From Streptomyces sp. (GTDB taxonomy: Bacteria; Actinomycetota; Actinomycetes; Streptomycetales; Streptomycetaceae): a stretch of DNA of 64,000 bases. Below, in pieces: positions 18,883 through 26,944 of this stretch (positions are counted from its first letter, which is position 1; each line of letters starts with the position of its first letter). The notes below the pieces were generated by a model. That model was given only the letters and a program-made list of their open reading frames with translations. It ran no database searches and was not told where the DNA came from. Position numbers and translations under genes: made by a program. The stretch lies in the NCBI GenBank assembly GCA_013362785.1, contig JABFVM010000035.1:1-64000 (forward strand). The letters run 5' to 3'.

Positions 18883-18944
18883 ACGATAGCCAGGCGAGTT
18901 TGAAAAACAAACCCTCTCGAAGGATCCAAGTTGGAAAATCCAAC
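18883..18944 (-). promoter_or_regulatory. promoter with two palindromic operators for the thioesterase gene
   Basis: The minus-strand promoter has TTTGTT (18906-18911), a 17-bp spacer and TATCGT (18883-18888). GTTTG-N5-CAAAC (18898-18912) covers the -35. A second palindrome, GTTGGA-AAA-TCCAAC (18930-18944), lies just upstream. The spacing suggests a repressor or activator pair; the PadR regulator nearby is one candidate. Confidence 0.5.
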
Positions 18945-18948
18945 CCGC

Positions 18949-19683
18949 TCAGTCCGGGAGGCGACGCGCCACCACCATCCGCACGCGCGGACTCCCGTCG
19001 CGCCGCCGCCCGAACTCGGGCAGTGCCCGCAGTTCCACCGCGAAGCCGGCGCGTGCCAGCTCGTCCCGCACCTCCCCGAGGCGGAAGGCCCGGTAGTACA
19101 TGACGAACGGTGGCCGCCACACGGCGTTGCGCACCCGCATGACCGCGTCGAAACCCAGCAGCATCCAGTAGCCGACGGAGGCCGGACGCGGCGGGGCCAC
19201 GACGGGGAAGACGAAGGACCCGCCGGGCCGCAGGACGGAGTGGACCCGGGCGAACAGCCCCGGCAGCTCGCGCGGCAGGAAGTGGCCGAACGCCCCGAAG
19301 CTCACCACGAGGTCGAAGGCGGGGGCGAACGGCAGGGCACGGGCGTCCGCGCGGACCCAGGCGACACGCGGCGCCTCGCCCTCCGCCCGCACCCGCTGCC
19401 GGGCGACGTCGAGCATGCCCGCGCTGAAGTCGACGCCGGTGACGCTGCGCCGGCACACCCTGGCCAGCACGTCGACCCCCGCGCCCGTCCCGCAGCAGAG
19501 GTCGAGGCCGTCGTCGTACGGGCCCGTCCGTGCGAGCGCCTTCGTGACGGCGGAGAGCACGGAGTCGGGGGTACGGAAGGGGGTGTGGTCGAACTTGGGG
19601 GCGAGCAGGTCGTATCCGCGCTCGACGGACGACAGGGCCTGGCCGGCGAGTTCGCGCAGCGAGGGGCCTTCGGGGCCGAACAT
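18949..19683 (-). CDS. class I SAM-dependent methyltransferase
   Basis: 244 residues from the ATG at 19683, which has GGGG 8 bp upstream. An in-frame GTG at 19692 would overlap the PadR stop by 4 bp and is also possible. Motif I is LDLCCGTGAGVDVLA (about 55-69), followed by GVDFSAGMLDVARQR and a late FVVAPPRP-type strand. The rest matches generic ubiE/menG-like small-molecule methyltransferases; the substrate is unknown. It is translationally linked to the PadR regulator in front. Confidence 0.85.
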   Translation of the reverse strand: MFGPEGPSLRELAGQALSSVERGYDLLAPKFDHTPFRTPDSVLSAVTKALARTGPYDDGLDLCCGTGAGVDVLARVCRRSVTGVDFSAGMLDVARQRVRAEGEAPRVAWVRADARALPFAPAFDLVVSFGAFGHFLPRELPGLFARVHSVLRPGGSFVFPVVAPPRPASVGYWMLLGFDAVMRVRNAVWRPPFVMYYRAFRLGEVRDELARAGFAVELRALPEFGRRRDGSPRVRMVVARRLPD

Positions 19684-19688
19684 CCGCG

Positions 19689-20246
19689 TCACCCCAGCGC
19701 GACGCGCTGCTTCAGGACAGCGAGAACCCGCTCGCACCAGCGCAGGTTCTCCTCCTCGAAGGAGATGCCGCGCAGCAGTGTCAGATACGGGCCGACACGG
19801 TCGGACTCGCGCAGGTACTCGTCCTCGGTGCGGCCGTCGAGCAGCCGCTCGCGGAGGCGTTCGTACCGGTCGAGCTTGCCGCGTGCCCAGGTCATGCGCT
19901 CCTCGATCATGGCGCGGGTCGGCTCGGGGTCCTCCATGGCCTGGAGTTTGATCAGGAGTTCGTCGCGCACGGCCGTGGGCCGCCGGGGCGGCTCGGCGGC
20001 GAAGGAGCGCAGGTCCTCCCGTCCGGCCTGGGTGAGCGTGAACATCCGCTTGTTCGGCCGCCGTTCCTGCTGCACGAACCGGGCCTCGACGAGGCCGTCC
20101 TGCGCGAGACGCTCCAGCTCCCGGTAGAGCTGCTGCGGAGTCGCGGGCCAGAAGTTGGCGAACGAGACGTCGAAGGCCTTGGACAGCTCGTAGCCCGAGG
20201 CCTCGCCCTCCAGAAGGGCGGCGAGGACGGCGTACTTGAGGGACAT
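19689..20246 (-). CDS. PadR-family transcriptional regulator
   Basis: 185 residues. The winged helix is at 1-80 (MSLKYAVLAALLEGEASGYELSKAF...YRELERLAQDGLVEARFVQQERRPNKRMFTLT), followed by a C-terminal helical dimerisation part of PadR type (Vir_act_alpha_C). PadR proteins bind ATGT-N-ACAT style sites and release them on binding small molecules. Such a palindrome overlaps its own start codon (20245-20256), so it probably represses itself and the methyltransferase. There is no ribosome-binding site; the mRNA is likely leaderless. Confidence 0.9.
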   Translation of the reverse strand: MSLKYAVLAALLEGEASGYELSKAFDVSFANFWPATPQQLYRELERLAQDGLVEARFVQQERRPNKRMFTLTQAGREDLRSFAAEPPRRPTAVRDELLIKLQAMEDPEPTRAMIEERMTWARGKLDRYERLRERLLDGRTEDEYLRESDRVGPYLTLLRGISFEEENLRWCERVLAVLKQRVALG

Positions 20247-20256
20247 GTGGACACAT
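20245..20256. promoter_or_regulatory. PadR operator candidate
   Basis: ATGTGGACACAT (arms ATGTG/CACAT) overlaps the padR start codon. The layout fits PadR sites, which carry ATGT and ACAT half-sites. Confidence 0.5.
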
Positions 20257-20316
20257 TAACAGCAGGTGATTATTGTCATCCGCACCTACTCAACTAATTG
20301 ACTATGAGGTGATCCG

Positions 20317-20721
20317 ATGCGCGCGTTCCGCAAGGCGGTCGAAGCAGGCGACGCCGACGCCATGGAAGCCCTGCTGGCGGAGGACGTCGTCTTCACCAGC
20401 CCGGCCGTCTTCAAGCCGTACGCCGGAAAGCCGATCACCGCGGCGATCCTGCGCGGTGTCGTGCGGGTCTTCGAGGACTTCCGCTATGTGCGCGAGATCA
20501 ACGACCCGGGCGGCCGTGATCACGCGCTGGTCTTCACCGCCCGGGTGGGCGACCGGGAGATCACCGGGTGCGACTTCCTCCGGGTCAACGAGGACGGCCT
20601 GATCGACGACTTCATGGTCATGGTCCGTCCGCTGTCGGGCGCGCAGGCCCTGGCCGAGGCGATGGGGGCGCAGTTCGACCGGATCGCGAAGGAGGCGGAG
20701 GCGGGGGCCCGGTCGGCATAA
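20317..20721 (+). CDS. NTF2-like / SnoaL-fold protein
   Basis: 134 residues starting MRAFRKAVEAGDADAMEALLAEDVVFTSPAVFKPYAGK, a standard SnoaL-like pattern, then FEDFRYVREI and TGCDFLRVNEDGLIDDFMVMVRP. No enzyme motif is clear. GAGGTG 8 bp upstream supports the ATG. It diverges from the PadR gene, and TCAACTAATTGA (20290-20301) in its leader region is a possible operator. Confidence 0.78.
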   Translation: MRAFRKAVEAGDADAMEALLAEDVVFTSPAVFKPYAGKPITAAILRGVVRVFEDFRYVREINDPGGRDHALVFTARVGDREITGCDFLRVNEDGLIDDFMVMVRPLSGAQALAEAMGAQFDRIAKEAEAGARSA

Positions 20722-20742
20722 GGCCGCGCCCGCGCCTGCCTC

Positions 20743-22002
20743 CTAAGCGGATCGGCACTCCGCGAGCCGCCGTTCGAGGAACCTCCGTTCCGCGTCGTTC
20801 TCCACCAATTCCAGTGCCCGCCGGTAGGCCTCGGCCGCCTCTTTGGTACGGCCGCTGCGGCGCAGGAGATCGGCGCGGGTGGCGGGGAGCAGGTGATATC
20901 CGGCCAGGTCGCCCTCGGCCTCCAACTCGGCGACCAGGCCGAGACCTTCCTCCGTGCCCTCGGACATGCCGACGGCCACCGCTCGGTTGAGGCGGACGAC
21001 GGCGGAGGGCACGAAGCGGGCCAACTCTCCGTACAGGGCGGCGATGTCGGCCCAGTCGGTGTCCTCGGCCGTGGGGGCGGTGGTGTGGCAGGCGGCGATG
21101 GCGGCCTGGATCTGGTACGGCCCGGGGCGGCCTCGCCGCAGCGCGGTCTCCAGCAGGGCGGCACCCTCGTCGGCCTCGGCCCGGTCCCAGGCCGTACGGT
21201 CCTGGTCCTCCAGGGTGACCAGGTCGCCTGCGGCGTCCACGCGCGTGTGCCGACGCGCGTCGTGCAGCAGCAACAGCGCGAGCAGGCCCAGCACTTCGGG
21301 TTCGTCGGGCATGAGGCGGGCCAGGACGCGGGCCAGCCGGATCGCCTCGGCGCAGAGGTTGCTACGGACGAGATCAGCGCCGGTGGTGGCCGCATACCCC
21401 TCGTTGAACAGCAGGTAGATCACGCCCAGCACGCCCGTCGTACGCTCGGGCAGGAGGTGTGCGGGCGGTACCCGGTACGGGATCGCGGCGTTGCGGATCT
21501 TCCGCTTGGCGCGCACCAGCCGCTGCGCCATGGTCGCCTCGGGGACGAGGAAGGCGCGGGCGATCTCCGGTGTGGTCAGTCCCGCGAGCGTCCGCAGCGT
21601 CAGGGCGACCCTGGCCTCGATGGGCAGCGCCGGATGACAGCAGGTGAAGACGAGCCGCAGCCGGTCGTCCCGGACGCCGCTGTCGTCGCCGTCGTCCCCT
21701 GCGTCGTACGACGGTTCGTCGCGGGCGAGCACCGCCACCTCCCGTAGTTTCGCCGCCCCCACCGCCTCCCGGCGCAGGACGTCCAGGGCGCGGTTGCGGG
21801 CGGTCGTGGTCAGCCAGGCGCCGGGGCGGCGCGGCACTCCGTCGCGCCGCCAGTGGTCGAGGGCCTGGGCGAAGGCGTCCTGCGCGCACTCCTCGGCGAG
21901 GTCCCAGTCGCCGGTCACCCGGATCAGGGTGGCGACGACCTGGCCCCATTGCTCACGGAAGGCCGCGGCGACGGCCTCCTCGATGCCGTTCGTGGCGCTC
22001 AC
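20743..22002 (-). CDS. ECF42-group RNA polymerase sigma factor with C-terminal TPR-like extension
   Basis: 419 residues. Sigma2 is at about 15-85 (GDWDLAEECAQDAFAQALDHW) and sigma4 at about 115-170 (VALTLRTLAGLTTPEIARAFLVPEATMAQRLVRAKRKIR). A long C-terminal helical domain of the ECF42 (DUF6596) type follows (ERTTGVLGVIYLLFNEGYAATTG to the end). Members of this group are controlled through the C-terminal extension and sit beside DGPF/YCII proteins, as here. The GTG start overlaps the DGPF stop (GTGA). It probably directs its own operon from the TGTCGA promoter at 23089-23115. Confidence 0.92.
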   Translation of the reverse strand: MSATNGIEEAVAAAFREQWGQVVATLIRVTGDWDLAEECAQDAFAQALDHWRRDGVPRRPGAWLTTTARNRALDVLRREAVGAAKLREVAVLARDEPSYDAGDDGDDSGVRDDRLRLVFTCCHPALPIEARVALTLRTLAGLTTPEIARAFLVPEATMAQRLVRAKRKIRNAAIPYRVPPAHLLPERTTGVLGVIYLLFNEGYAATTGADLVRSNLCAEAIRLARVLARLMPDEPEVLGLLALLLLHDARRHTRVDAAGDLVTLEDQDRTAWDRAEADEGAALLETALRRGRPGPYQIQAAIAACHTTAPTAEDTDWADIAALYGELARFVPSAVVRLNRAVAVGMSEGTEEGLGLVAELEAEGDLAGYHLLPATRADLLRRSGRTKEAAEAYRRALELVENDAERRFLERRLAECRSA

Positions 22003-22340
22003 TCCCAGACCGGCCGCACTTCCACGGAGCCGCCGCCGAGGGCCGCCGGGTGCCGGGAGGCGAGGGCGATGGCCTCGTCCAGGTCGGCGACCTCGATGAG
22101 GTCGAACCCGGCGACGTACTCCTTGGACTCCACGAAGGGCCCGTCGCTGAGCAGCACTTCGTCGCCCTGGACGCGCACCGTGGTGGCGTCGGTGTGCGGC
22201 CGCAGACGGGCTCCGCCCTTGACGATGTCGCGGCTGCGGACCTCCTCGATGTACGCGGTGAAGCGGGGGTCGTCGGCGATCTCCTCGGGGCTGAGTTCCT
22301 CGCCGCCGACCGGCGTGCAGATGAACAGGACGTACTTCAT
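21999..22340 (-). CDS. DGPF/YCII-domain protein
   Basis: 113 residues, one YCII fold: MKYVLFICTPVGGEEL at the start, then the name-giving DGPF in LLSDGPFVESKEYVAGFDLIEV, and VEVRPVWE at the end. It overlaps both neighbours by 4 bp (ATGA upstream, GTGA downstream), so it is made with the sigma factor. DGPF proteins accompany ECF42 factors; their biochemical role is not established. Confidence 0.9.
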   Translation of the reverse strand: MKYVLFICTPVGGEELSPEEIADDPRFTAYIEEVRSRDIVKGGARLRPHTDATTVRVQGDEVLLSDGPFVESKEYVAGFDLIEVADLDEAIALASRHPAALGGGSVEVRPVWE

Positions 22341-23050
22341 GACCGCTCCTCGGTGGTGCGGGATGCGTGCTCGTGTGCGATCAGCCAGCGCAGACCGGCG
22401 TCGCGGTAGCCGGTGGTGACGCACATCAGGTCGTCGATCCGCGTGCCGTCCGTGCGGGTGGCGCGCAGACGGACGAGGGCGTGGCCGAAGGCGATGCTCT
22501 CGTCGACGTGGACGCGGAGGTCCAGTACCTCGCGGGTGACGGGTCCGGTGACGCCGCTGAGCAGTTCCTCGATCGACTTGCGCACGGAGTCGGCCCCACG
22601 GTGCTCCCGGCCGTCGACGAACGCCGTCGCGTCCGGGGCGTAGCAGGCCGCCATACGGTCGGCGTCCCGCTCCCGCGCCGCGCCGGTCAGTTCGGCGTCG
22701 AGCGCGCGGATCCGCGCCTCGGCGTCCTCGTCCTCCCAGAACGGCCGCACCTCCATGGCGCCGATACCAGCCACGGGATGCCGCGCCGCCGCCTCGATCG
22801 CCTCCTCCATGCTGTCGCACTCAAGGAGGTCGAACCCGGCGACGTACTCCTTCGTCTCCGCGAACGGCCCGTCGCTGCGCAGCACCTCGCCGCCACGCAC
22901 GCGTACGGTGACGGCCCGGTCCGGGGGCGCCAGCCGGTGGCCGTGCAGACGTACGCGGCGGTCGCCGAGGTCTTCCACCCAGGGTTCGACGGGGGTCATT
23001 CCAGAGGCGTCCGCGGTGTCGTCGCCGCAGACCAGCAGCATGTACTTCAT
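22337..23050 (-). CDS. DGPF/YCII-SnoaL fusion protein
   Basis: 237 residues. An N-terminal YCII domain (about 1-108; MKYMLLVCGDD, SDGPFAETKEYVAGFDLLEC, MEVRPFWED) is joined to a SnoaL/NTF2-like domain (about 115-230; DAELTGAARERDADRMAACYAPDATAFVDGREHRGADSVRKSIEELL). The fusion suggests the two folds act together, perhaps as a sensor or small enzyme linked to ECF42. GGGAGG lies before the ATG, it is the first gene of the operon, and its stop overlaps the next start (ATGA). Confidence 0.88.
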   Translation of the reverse strand: MKYMLLVCGDDTADASGMTPVEPWVEDLGDRRVRLHGHRLAPPDRAVTVRVRGGEVLRSDGPFAETKEYVAGFDLLECDSMEEAIEAAARHPVAGIGAMEVRPFWEDEDAEARIRALDAELTGAARERDADRMAACYAPDATAFVDGREHRGADSVRKSIEELLSGVTGPVTREVLDLRVHVDESIAFGHALVRLRATRTDGTRIDDLMCVTTGYRDAGLRWLIAHEHASRTTEERS

Positions 23051-23088
23051 CGGTCCTCCCGGTCCTCATGAGCTTCCTACACCCCACC

Positions 23089-23115
23089 GACGAACGGGAC
23101 CGGCCCGAATCGACA
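23089..23115 (-). promoter_or_regulatory. ECF42-type promoter of the DGPF-sigma operon
   Basis: The minus strand has TGTCGA (23110-23115), a 17-bp spacer and CGTC (23089-23092), ending 39 bp before the first gene. From memory, ECF42 promoters of Streptomyces carry TGTCGA at -35 and a CGA/CGTC-like -10, so this predicts autoregulation. Confidence 0.6.
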
Positions 23116-23396
23116 CCCGGGCGCCGTTTTTTCGAGGTGGCCATGCGCTCAGCCGCCGTGGTACCTTCCAGACAGCACCTGTGTACGCCCGTTCGAGGGC
23201 GCCGGTGCCAGTTCTCCTTCAGTTCGCCGGTCGATGTACCGGCTTCGCCTCACCATCTCGTGACCAGCGGTTCTGCCGTACCCGAGGTGTTGTTTCCGCC
23301 GCCCGAAGGCGCTCTGTCCGCCTTCTCCGAGTCCGCGGCACACCCCTTCCTTCCGTATGTCTCATGCCTTCCGTCCGTGAAAGGACCGATCACCGA
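23116..23396 (+). promoter_or_regulatory. long pyrimidine-rich leader of the Rho-like gene
   Basis: This is most of the 346-bp gap between the divergent sigma operon and the Rho-like gene; no gene is seen in it. A hairpin CCGGT-N6-ACCGG lies at 23227-23242. From about 23312 to 23383 the sense strand is rich in C and T and poor in G (for example CCCCTTCCTTCC), the composition of a Rho-loading (rut) site. This fits Rho autoregulation by early termination, as known for other rho genes. Confidence 0.4.
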
Positions 23397-24542
23397 ATGA
23401 CCACCACCACACTCGAAAACCCTCCCGTTGAGCAGCAGCCCCCGGTCCGTGCCGTCACCGGTGTCCTCGACATCGACGCGAACGGGAAGGGGCACCTGCG
23501 CGCCGAGAACCTGCTGCCGTCGCCCGCCGACCTTCAGGTCTCCCCCGCGCTGATCCGCCGGTACGGCCTGCGCAAGGGCGACCTCGTCGACGGCGTACGC
23601 GGTACCCAGCGCGCCCTCACCGAAGTCGCCCGCGTGGGCGGGCGCACCCCCGACAAGAACCGCCGCCGCTTCGGCGAGCTGACGCCGCTTCACCCGCGGG
23701 AGCGGATCCGTCTCGAACACCCGGCGTCCGGTCTGACCGGCCGGGTCACCGACCTGATCGCCCCTGTCGGCAAGGGCCAGCGCGGGCTGATCGTGGCCCC
23801 GCCCAAGACCGGCAAGACGGTCCTCCTCCAGCAGATCGCGGCCGCCGTCGCCGGCAACCACCCCGAATGCCGGCTGATGGTGGTGCTCCTCGACGAACGC
23901 CCCGAGGAAGTCACCGACATGCGCCGCTCGGTGCGAGGCGAGGTGTACGCCTCGACGTTCGACCGGGCGCCCCGGCAGCACATCGCGCTGGCCGAGCTCG
24001 TGATCGAGCGGGCCAAGCGGCTCGTCGAGGCGGGAGAGGACGTTGTCATCCTGCTGGACTCCCTGACCCGGCTGTGCCGGGCCCACAACAACGCGGCCGC
24101 GTCCAGTGGCCGCACGCTGAGCGGCGGCGTCGACGCGGCCGCGCTGCACGGGCCGAAGCGGTTCTTCGGCGCGGCGCGCCTGGCCGAGGAGGGCGGTTCG
24201 CTCACCATCCTCGCCACGGCCCTGGTGGAGACCGGCTCGCGGGCCGACGACTTCTACTTCGAGGAGCTGAAGAGCACCGGCAACATGGAGCTGCGGCTCA
24301 GCCGGGACCTCGCCTCCCGCCGTGTCTTCCCCGCCGTGGACATCACCCCGTCCGGCACCCGCCGCGAGGAACTCCTCCTCCCCCAGCCCGAGTTGACCGC
24401 CGTACGCGGCCTGCGCCGGGCGCTGCACACCCGGGACGGCCAGTCCAACCTGGAAACCCTGCTGGAGCGCATGCGCGAGACGCCGGACAACGCGACGTTC
24501 CTGCGGCGGATCCAGCCGACGCTGCCGACGGACGGGGCGTGA
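23397..24542 (+). CDS. short Rho-type transcription termination ATPase (second Rho)
   Basis: 381 residues. An OB-fold RNA-binding part (about 25-90; VTGVLDIDANGKGHLRAENLLPSPADLQVSPALIRRYGLRKGDLV) is followed by the ATPase: Walker A PPKTGKT (about 135-141), catalytic Glu in DERPEEVTDM (about 167), Walker B VVILLDSLTR (about 217), Q-loop SSGRTLSGGVDAAAL, and R-loop ETGSRADDFYFEELKSTGNMEL (about 278-299). Housekeeping actinobacterial Rho has a long acidic/basic N-terminal insertion and is far larger. This one lacks it, so it is likely a paralogue. AAGGA precedes the ATG. It stands alone, divergent from the ECF42 operon. Confidence 0.9.
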   Translation: MTTTTLENPPVEQQPPVRAVTGVLDIDANGKGHLRAENLLPSPADLQVSPALIRRYGLRKGDLVDGVRGTQRALTEVARVGGRTPDKNRRRFGELTPLHPRERIRLEHPASGLTGRVTDLIAPVGKGQRGLIVAPPKTGKTVLLQQIAAAVAGNHPECRLMVVLLDERPEEVTDMRRSVRGEVYASTFDRAPRQHIALAELVIERAKRLVEAGEDVVILLDSLTRLCRAHNNAAASSGRTLSGGVDAAALHGPKRFFGAARLAEEGGSLTILATALVETGSRADDFYFEELKSTGNMELRLSRDLASRRVFPAVDITPSGTRREELLLPQPELTAVRGLRRALHTRDGQSNLETLLERMRETPDNATFLRRIQPTLPTDGA

Positions 24543-24662
24543 CCGCGGAGTCCGGAGCCGCACTGGAAGCCTCCTGAGCCCGCGTGCGGCATCCGGGTGC
24601 TCGGGCGGTGTCCCCGGCCCGGGCAGCGCGGTGTCGGGCATGCACCTTCCTACGTTGACGGT

Positions 24663-25844
24663 ATGACTATCGGTTTTACCTTGCGCGCCCTTACCTCCAC
24701 CTGTGCGCTGTGTGCGGCCGGCCTGCTCGCGCTCGCGCCTGCCGCCGCGGCCGTCGACCACGCACCCGACCCCGACTCGCCGGGCGGGCCACGGGCGGTG
24801 ACTCCGCGGCCGGCGCTGCTGTACCGGTCCGACACACAGGTGCGGCCGAACAGTGGGACACCCCGGCTGCCGCGGGTCTCCGCGCTGTCGTGGCTGGTGG
24901 CCGACGCCGACACCGGGCAGGTGCTCGCCGCGCACGACGCACACCGGGAGCTGCCGCCCGCCAGCACCTTGAAGACGCTGTTCGCCCTCACCGTGCTGCC
25001 GACCCTGCCGGCCGGCATCCGGCACCGGGTGAGCGAGGAGGAACTGGCGGGGATCGGGCCGGGCAGCAGTCTGGTGGGCCTCGCCGAGGGGCATACGTAC
25101 CGGGTCGCCGATCTGTGGCGCGGGGTCTTTCTCAGCTCCGGCAACGACGCGGTGCGTGTGCTGGCCGCGCTGAACGGCGGCTGGCGTGCCACGGCCGCCC
25201 GGATGCAGGACAAGGCCCGTGCGCTGGGCGCGCTCGACACGCAGGTAATGTCGCCGGACGGGTACGACACGCCGGGCCAGGTCTCCTCGGCGTACGACCT
25301 GGCGGTGTTCGGCCGGGCGGGGCTGCGCAACGCGGAGTTCGCACGGTACTGCGGTACGGCCGAGGCGTGGTTCCCGGGCCGGAACGGCTGGTCGTACGAG
25401 ATCCGCAACACCAACCGGCTGTTGACCGGCGCGGCCGGGCTGGACCCGTATCCGGGGCTGATCGGCGTCAAGAACGGCTACACCAGCAAGGCGGGCAACA
25501 CGCTCGTCGCCGCCGCCCGCCGGGGTGGTCGCACCCTCGTCGTGACGGTGCTGAACCCGCGGGCGGGCGGCTTCGCCGTCTACGAGGAGGCCGGCGAGTT
25601 GCTCGACTGGGGGTTCGAGGCGGCCGGACGGGTCGAACCGGTGGGGTCGCTGGACGCCTTGCGGGTCAAGCCGAGACCGGGTCCTGTGACGGAGCCCGTC
25701 GTCGCCGACGTGGCGCCGGAGGGCGGGCCGGACGGGCCCGGCTGGGCGGAGGCGTGGGCGATCGCGGGCGCCGCCGTGGTGGGGGCCGGTGCCACCTCAC
25801 TGGTGCTGCGCGGCAGAATCTTCGAGCTTGTGGAGGAGGACTGA
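24663..25844 (+). CDS. D-alanyl-D-alanine carboxypeptidase (penicillin-binding, S11)
   Basis: 393 residues. A signal peptide (MTIGFTLRALTSTCALCAAGLLALAPAAAA) leads to an S11 peptidase domain: SxxK as STLK (about 101-104), SxN as SGN (about 159), and KNG (about 270) in place of KTG. A C-terminal membrane helix (AWAIAGAAVVGAGATSLVL) anchors it outside the cell. It trims the terminal D-Ala of peptidoglycan stems and limits cross-linking. Its last 265 bp are overlapped antisense by the mannosyltransferase gene. No good ribosome-binding site is seen at the ATG. Confidence 0.9.
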   Translation: MTIGFTLRALTSTCALCAAGLLALAPAAAAVDHAPDPDSPGGPRAVTPRPALLYRSDTQVRPNSGTPRLPRVSALSWLVADADTGQVLAAHDAHRELPPASTLKTLFALTVLPTLPAGIRHRVSEEELAGIGPGSSLVGLAEGHTYRVADLWRGVFLSSGNDAVRVLAALNGGWRATAARMQDKARALGALDTQVMSPDGYDTPGQVSSAYDLAVFGRAGLRNAEFARYCGTAEAWFPGRNGWSYEIRNTNRLLTGAAGLDPYPGLIGVKNGYTSKAGNTLVAAARRGGRTLVVTVLNPRAGGFAVYEEAGELLDWGFEAAGRVEPVGSLDALRVKPRPGPVTEPVVADVAPEGGPDGPGWAEAWAIAGAAVVGAGATSLVLRGRIFELVEED

Positions 25845-26944
25845 CCGACCGGCAGCCACAGCAGCAGACCGAGGGTGATCCAGGCGTACGTGTTGCTGCC
25901 GAGGAAGCCGTCCACGCCGGACGCGTCGTCGAACCACAGCCACACCACGCTGGTGCACAGCACCGCGTACAGCGCGCCCGCGATCCGTGCGTGCCCGGCG
26001 CGGACGAGGACGGCGAAGGACGGCAGCAGCCACACCAGGTGGTGCACCCAGGTGATGGGGCTGACCAGACAGGCGGTCAGCCCGGTGAGGGCGAACGCCG
26101 CCGTCCAGTCCCCCGCCACGACCGCGCGACGGGTGCGCGCCACCCAGACGCCCAGGACCAGCAGCACCACGACCGCCCAGACCGCGCGGCTCGACACGTC
26201 CAGCCGGGCCAGGATGCCCTGCACCGACTGGTTGGAGACGTAGTCGAGCCGGCCCACCCGGGTGGTGTCCCACATCGCGTGCGTCCAGTAGAAGCGGGAC
26301 GCGTCGGGGGCCACCCAGGCCGCCAGCGCCGTCGCGGCGGCGGCCACGGCGGTCGCCACGGCCGCGGCCCGCCAGCGCCGGGCCACCAGCAGCAGCCCGA
26401 TGAACGCGGCCGGCGTCAGCTTGATCGCCGCGGCGAGACCGATGCCGACGCCCGCCCAGCGCTCCCGCCCGGTGGCCAGCAGCCAGCAGTCGAGCAGTAC
26501 GAGAGCCAGCAGCAGGATGTTCACCTGGCCGAAGCTGAAGGTGTCCCGCAGCGGTTCGAAGAGAGCCAGCGCGCAGACGGCGAGCGCACACCCGTACCAG
26601 CCGTAGCGCTGCCAGGCCCGTCCGGCCAGGACGCGCAGCGCGAAGGCCAGGGCCGCCAGGTTGAGCAGCAGCGCCAGGGCGATCGCGACATGCAGGTCGA
26701 CCAGGGACATGGGCAGCATGACGACGGCGGCGAACGGCGGGTAGGTGAACCCGTACGCCGTGCCGGGCACGTGGTAGTCGTAGATACGGCCGCCGTGGTG
26801 GACCCAGCTGTCGATGGTGCCGTAGTAGACGCGCAGGTCGAACCAGTCGCGCAGCAGCGGCACGGTCGCGGTGAAGACGGTCACGGCGGCGGCGAGGACG
26901 AGCACCAGGGCGAGCCGGCCCCGGTCGGTACGCGGAAGTCTCAT
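25580..26944 (-). CDS. GT87-type polyprenol-phosphate mannosyltransferase
   Basis: 454 residues with about ten membrane helices. The first loop has DLRVYYGTIDSWVHHGGRIYDYHVPGTAYGFTYPPFAA, the GT87 (DUF2029/PimE-like) signature with the catalytic Asp. Such enzymes add alpha-mannose from polyprenyl-phosphomannose outside the membrane. The ATG overlaps the stop of the MptB-like gene (ATGA). The last ~88 codons, a Ser/Pro/Thr-rich tail after WLPVGQSSSTSSK, are read antisense through the carboxypeptidase gene, with no earlier stop in frame. The tail looks non-conserved. Confidence 0.85.
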   Translation of the reverse strand: MRLPRTDRGRLALVLVLAAAVTVFTATVPLLRDWFDLRVYYGTIDSWVHHGGRIYDYHVPGTAYGFTYPPFAAVVMLPMSLVDLHVAIALALLLNLAALAFALRVLAGRAWQRYGWYGCALAVCALALFEPLRDTFSFGQVNILLLALVLLDCWLLATGRERWAGVGIGLAAAIKLTPAAFIGLLLVARRWRAAAVATAVAAAATALAAWVAPDASRFYWTHAMWDTTRVGRLDYVSNQSVQGILARLDVSSRAVWAVVVLLVLGVWVARTRRAVVAGDWTAAFALTGLTACLVSPITWVHHLVWLLPSFAVLVRAGHARIAGALYAVLCTSVVWLWFDDASGVDGFLGSNTYAWITLGLLLWLPVGQSSSTSSKILPRSTSEVAPAPTTAAPAIAHASAQPGPSGPPSGATSATTGSVTGPGLGLTRKASSDPTGSTRPAASNPQSSNSPASS

